A stretch of 7,610 nucleotides of DNA from Candidatus Gastranaerophilales bacterium (GTDB lineage Bacteria > Cyanobacteriota > Vampirovibrionia > Gastranaerophilales > JAILCC01), in NCBI GenBank assembly GCA_024408745.1, contig JAKSUS010000053.1, forward strand, positions 1 through 7,610. The letters run 5' to 3'. The stretch's first letter is position 1. The number at the start of each line of letters is the position of its first letter. The notes below the pieces were generated by a model. That model was not told where the DNA came from. It did not search any database and saw only the letters and a list, made by a program, of their open reading frames with translations. Shown here one piece after another: positions 6,325 to 7,610 of the stretch. Position numbers and translations under genes: made by a program.

Positions 6325-7606
6325 AAGAAAATTCCTTTCTCGTTACAACTGCAAGTATTGCCATATATAACCAGAATAATAATTGTAATTGCGGTCTGAA
6401 AAATATAGTGTCAAAAAAGCCGTGAAATAATATTGCAACTATTGATGTTAAACAGCAAATTATAACAAGTTTTATATTTAACGGCAGTTCAAGAATTTTT
6501 TTCAAGGATTTTATAAATGTTAAAACTATCATCCATAAGAAAGTTAGAAGTGCAAAAATTCCGCTTTCTACCCCGATTTCAAGATAAATGTTATATGCTC
6601 CTAATGCATCAAAGCCCGTAACCATATAAAGCCCGTAAATTAAACGATAAGTAGTATTACCCGGTCCTATTCCAATCCAAAAATTATCCAAAAACATTTT
6701 TAAACTTGAAATGTAAACATTCATTCTGTATGAATTACTGCTGTCACCTCGAAGTGTAAAAATAGAAGTTAATCTGTGTGAAATTGAAGGAATAAAAATT
6801 ACCGCTAAAATACCTAAAACTGCTAATCCTGCAATTGTTAAAAATATAATTTTTTGTATGTCTTTTCTTTCTTTAAGATAATTTTTAAATTTATCAAATA
6901 CTAAATTTGCAAAAAATATCAAACTGAAAAATAATCCGATATAAGCACCTCTGCAACCTGTTTTAATTATTGTGATAATGCTTAAAAGGGAAAAAACTGA
7001 AAATAATATTGTCAGTTTTTTGTTTCTTTGTATAAAATAATATAAACTGCAAACAAATAAACATGGTGCCGTTGCAAGTAAATATGCGGCAAAAAGGTTA
7101 GGATTAAAAGGTTTTAAAGTTCCAAAAATTCTTGATAAAGTATCTTCAGGGTTCAACGCCGTTTTATCTTGCCAACCTGCAAGTTCTTCAACACCAAATA
7201 ACATTTGTTTTGTTGAAAATAAAAGTTCAACACAACAACTGATGGCAATCATAACAACTATTGTAAATATTGTATTGGGTTTGCGTTTTATAAATTCAAA
7301 AAACGAAAAGAATGAACCAATATATATTGTCATTTTGGCAAAACCTTTTAGAGAAGGTATAAATAAAGATGAAAAACCAACGCTGACAAACATAATAGCC
7401 AAAAATATTATTATAGGAATATGAATTGTGCTAAAATTGAAAAGTTTGTGCGTAAATAATGATTTTATAATACTTATAATAAATAATACAGATGCCAATA
7501 ATCCGATTACTTCACTATTTACAAATGGAATAGTAAAAATAAGGCATGTAAGCATTAAAAAGTAAAAATTATCAATATTGTTAATTAAATGATGTTTTAA
7601 ATTCAC
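6314..7606 (-). CDS. IctB/O-antigen-ligase-like polytopic membrane protein (Wzy_C family), start uncertain
   Basis: This is an inner-membrane protein of at least 430 residues with about 12 hydrophobic spans (roughly 13-29, 31-50, 61-80, 89-107, 111-131, 168-192, 197-217, 219-237, 252-272, 346-366, 378-398, 404-422). A large outward loop lies at about 273-345. It belongs to the O-antigen ligase/polymerase superfamily (Wzy_C, PF04932). The best-fitting subgroup is cyanobacterial IctB, shown by FNPNLFAAYLL (167-177), TGCRGAYIGL (216-225), WIGIGPGNTTYRLIYGLYM (310-328), ALGAYNIYLEIGVESG (334-349) and FHGFFDTIFFRPQLQLLFWL (394-413). IctB was first described as a bicarbonate transporter, but the superfamily suggests glycan ligation or polymerisation, and the glycosyltransferase next door agrees. 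The only start inside the window is GTG at 7604-7606; the frame stays open to the edge and no ribosome binding site can be seen, so the true start may lie beyond 7610. Confidence 0.88.
   Translation of the reverse strand: MNLKHHLINNIDNFYFLMLTCLIFTIPFVNSEVIGLLASVLFIISIIKSLFTHKLFNFSTIHIPIIIFLAIMFVSVGFSSLFIPSLKGFAKMTIYIGSFFSFFEFIKRKPNTIFTIVVMIAISCCVELLFSTKQMLFGVEELAGWQDKTALNPEDTLSRIFGTLKPFNPNLFAAYLLATAPCLFVCSLYYFIQRNKKLTILFSVFSLLSIITIIKTGCRGAYIGLFFSLIFFANLVFDKFKNYLKERKDIQKIIFLTIAGLAVLGILAVIFIPSISHRLTSIFTLRGDSSNSYRMNVYISSLKMFLDNFWIGIGPGNTTYRLIYGLYMVTGFDALGAYNIYLEIGVESGIFALLTFLWMIVLTFIKSLKKILELPLNIKLVIICCLTSIVAILFHGFFDTIFFRPQLQLLFWLYMAILAVVTRKEFSCEQ
6333..6337 (-). promoter_or_regulatory. Ribosome binding site for the GTG-started glycosyltransferase
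   Basis: On the minus strand AAGGA lies eight bases before the GTG, inside the last codons of the IctB-like gene. It decides the GTG start and is consistent with re-initiation by ribosomes finishing the upstream gene. Confidence 0.6.
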
Positions 7607-7610
7607 TTGA

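Overview
The window is AT-rich (about 30% GC by eye) bacterial DNA with short gaps, good AAGGA/AAGGAG ribosome binding sites and standard stop codons, including TGA used as a real stop. The best guess for the source is a non-photosynthetic relative of cyanobacteria, a gut-type Gastranaerophilales/Melainabacteria lineage. This is inference. It rests on an IctB-type membrane protein, whose closest pattern I know from cyanobacteria, on low GC, and on two orphan proteins that fit that lineage. No rRNA, tRNA, transposase, integrase or CRISPR array is visible.

Left part, + strand: a large tetratricopeptide-repeat (TPR) protein enters from beyond the left edge and ends at 1608. After 59 bases comes a complete FAD-dependent oxidoreductase (1668-2945). 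Its Shine-Dalgarno site is partly inside a perfect 9-bp hairpin. A 197-base spacer then carries a near-consensus sigma-70 promoter for a 105-residue orphan protein (3143-3460).

Middle: the orphan runs tail to tail, with a 4-base gap, into a minus-strand gene for a 279-residue glycine/alanine-rich protein with a hydrophobic core (3465-4304). Both stop codons lie in one perfect inverted repeat. A 169-base divergent spacer separates that gene from a small PC4/YdbC-type single-stranded nucleic-acid-binding protein (4474-4722, + strand).

Right part, minus strand: three tightly packed genes form an apparent operon, read from right to left. These are an IctB/O-antigen-ligase-like polytopic membrane protein (6314 to the right edge), a family 9 (heptosyltransferase-type) glycosyltransferase (5287-6324), and the Maf nucleotide pyrophosphatase (4724-5290). 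Overlaps of 11 and 4 bases suggest translational coupling. The first two probably act in building or attaching a surface glycan. Maf is a housekeeping nucleotide-sanitising enzyme carried in the same transcript.

I see no clear new multi-gene defence or mobile system. The points most worth following are the IctB-like protein beside a glycosyltransferase, which bears on what the IctB family does, the two orphan proteins meeting at a palindromic stop-codon junction, and the bacterial PC4 protein with an acidic tail.
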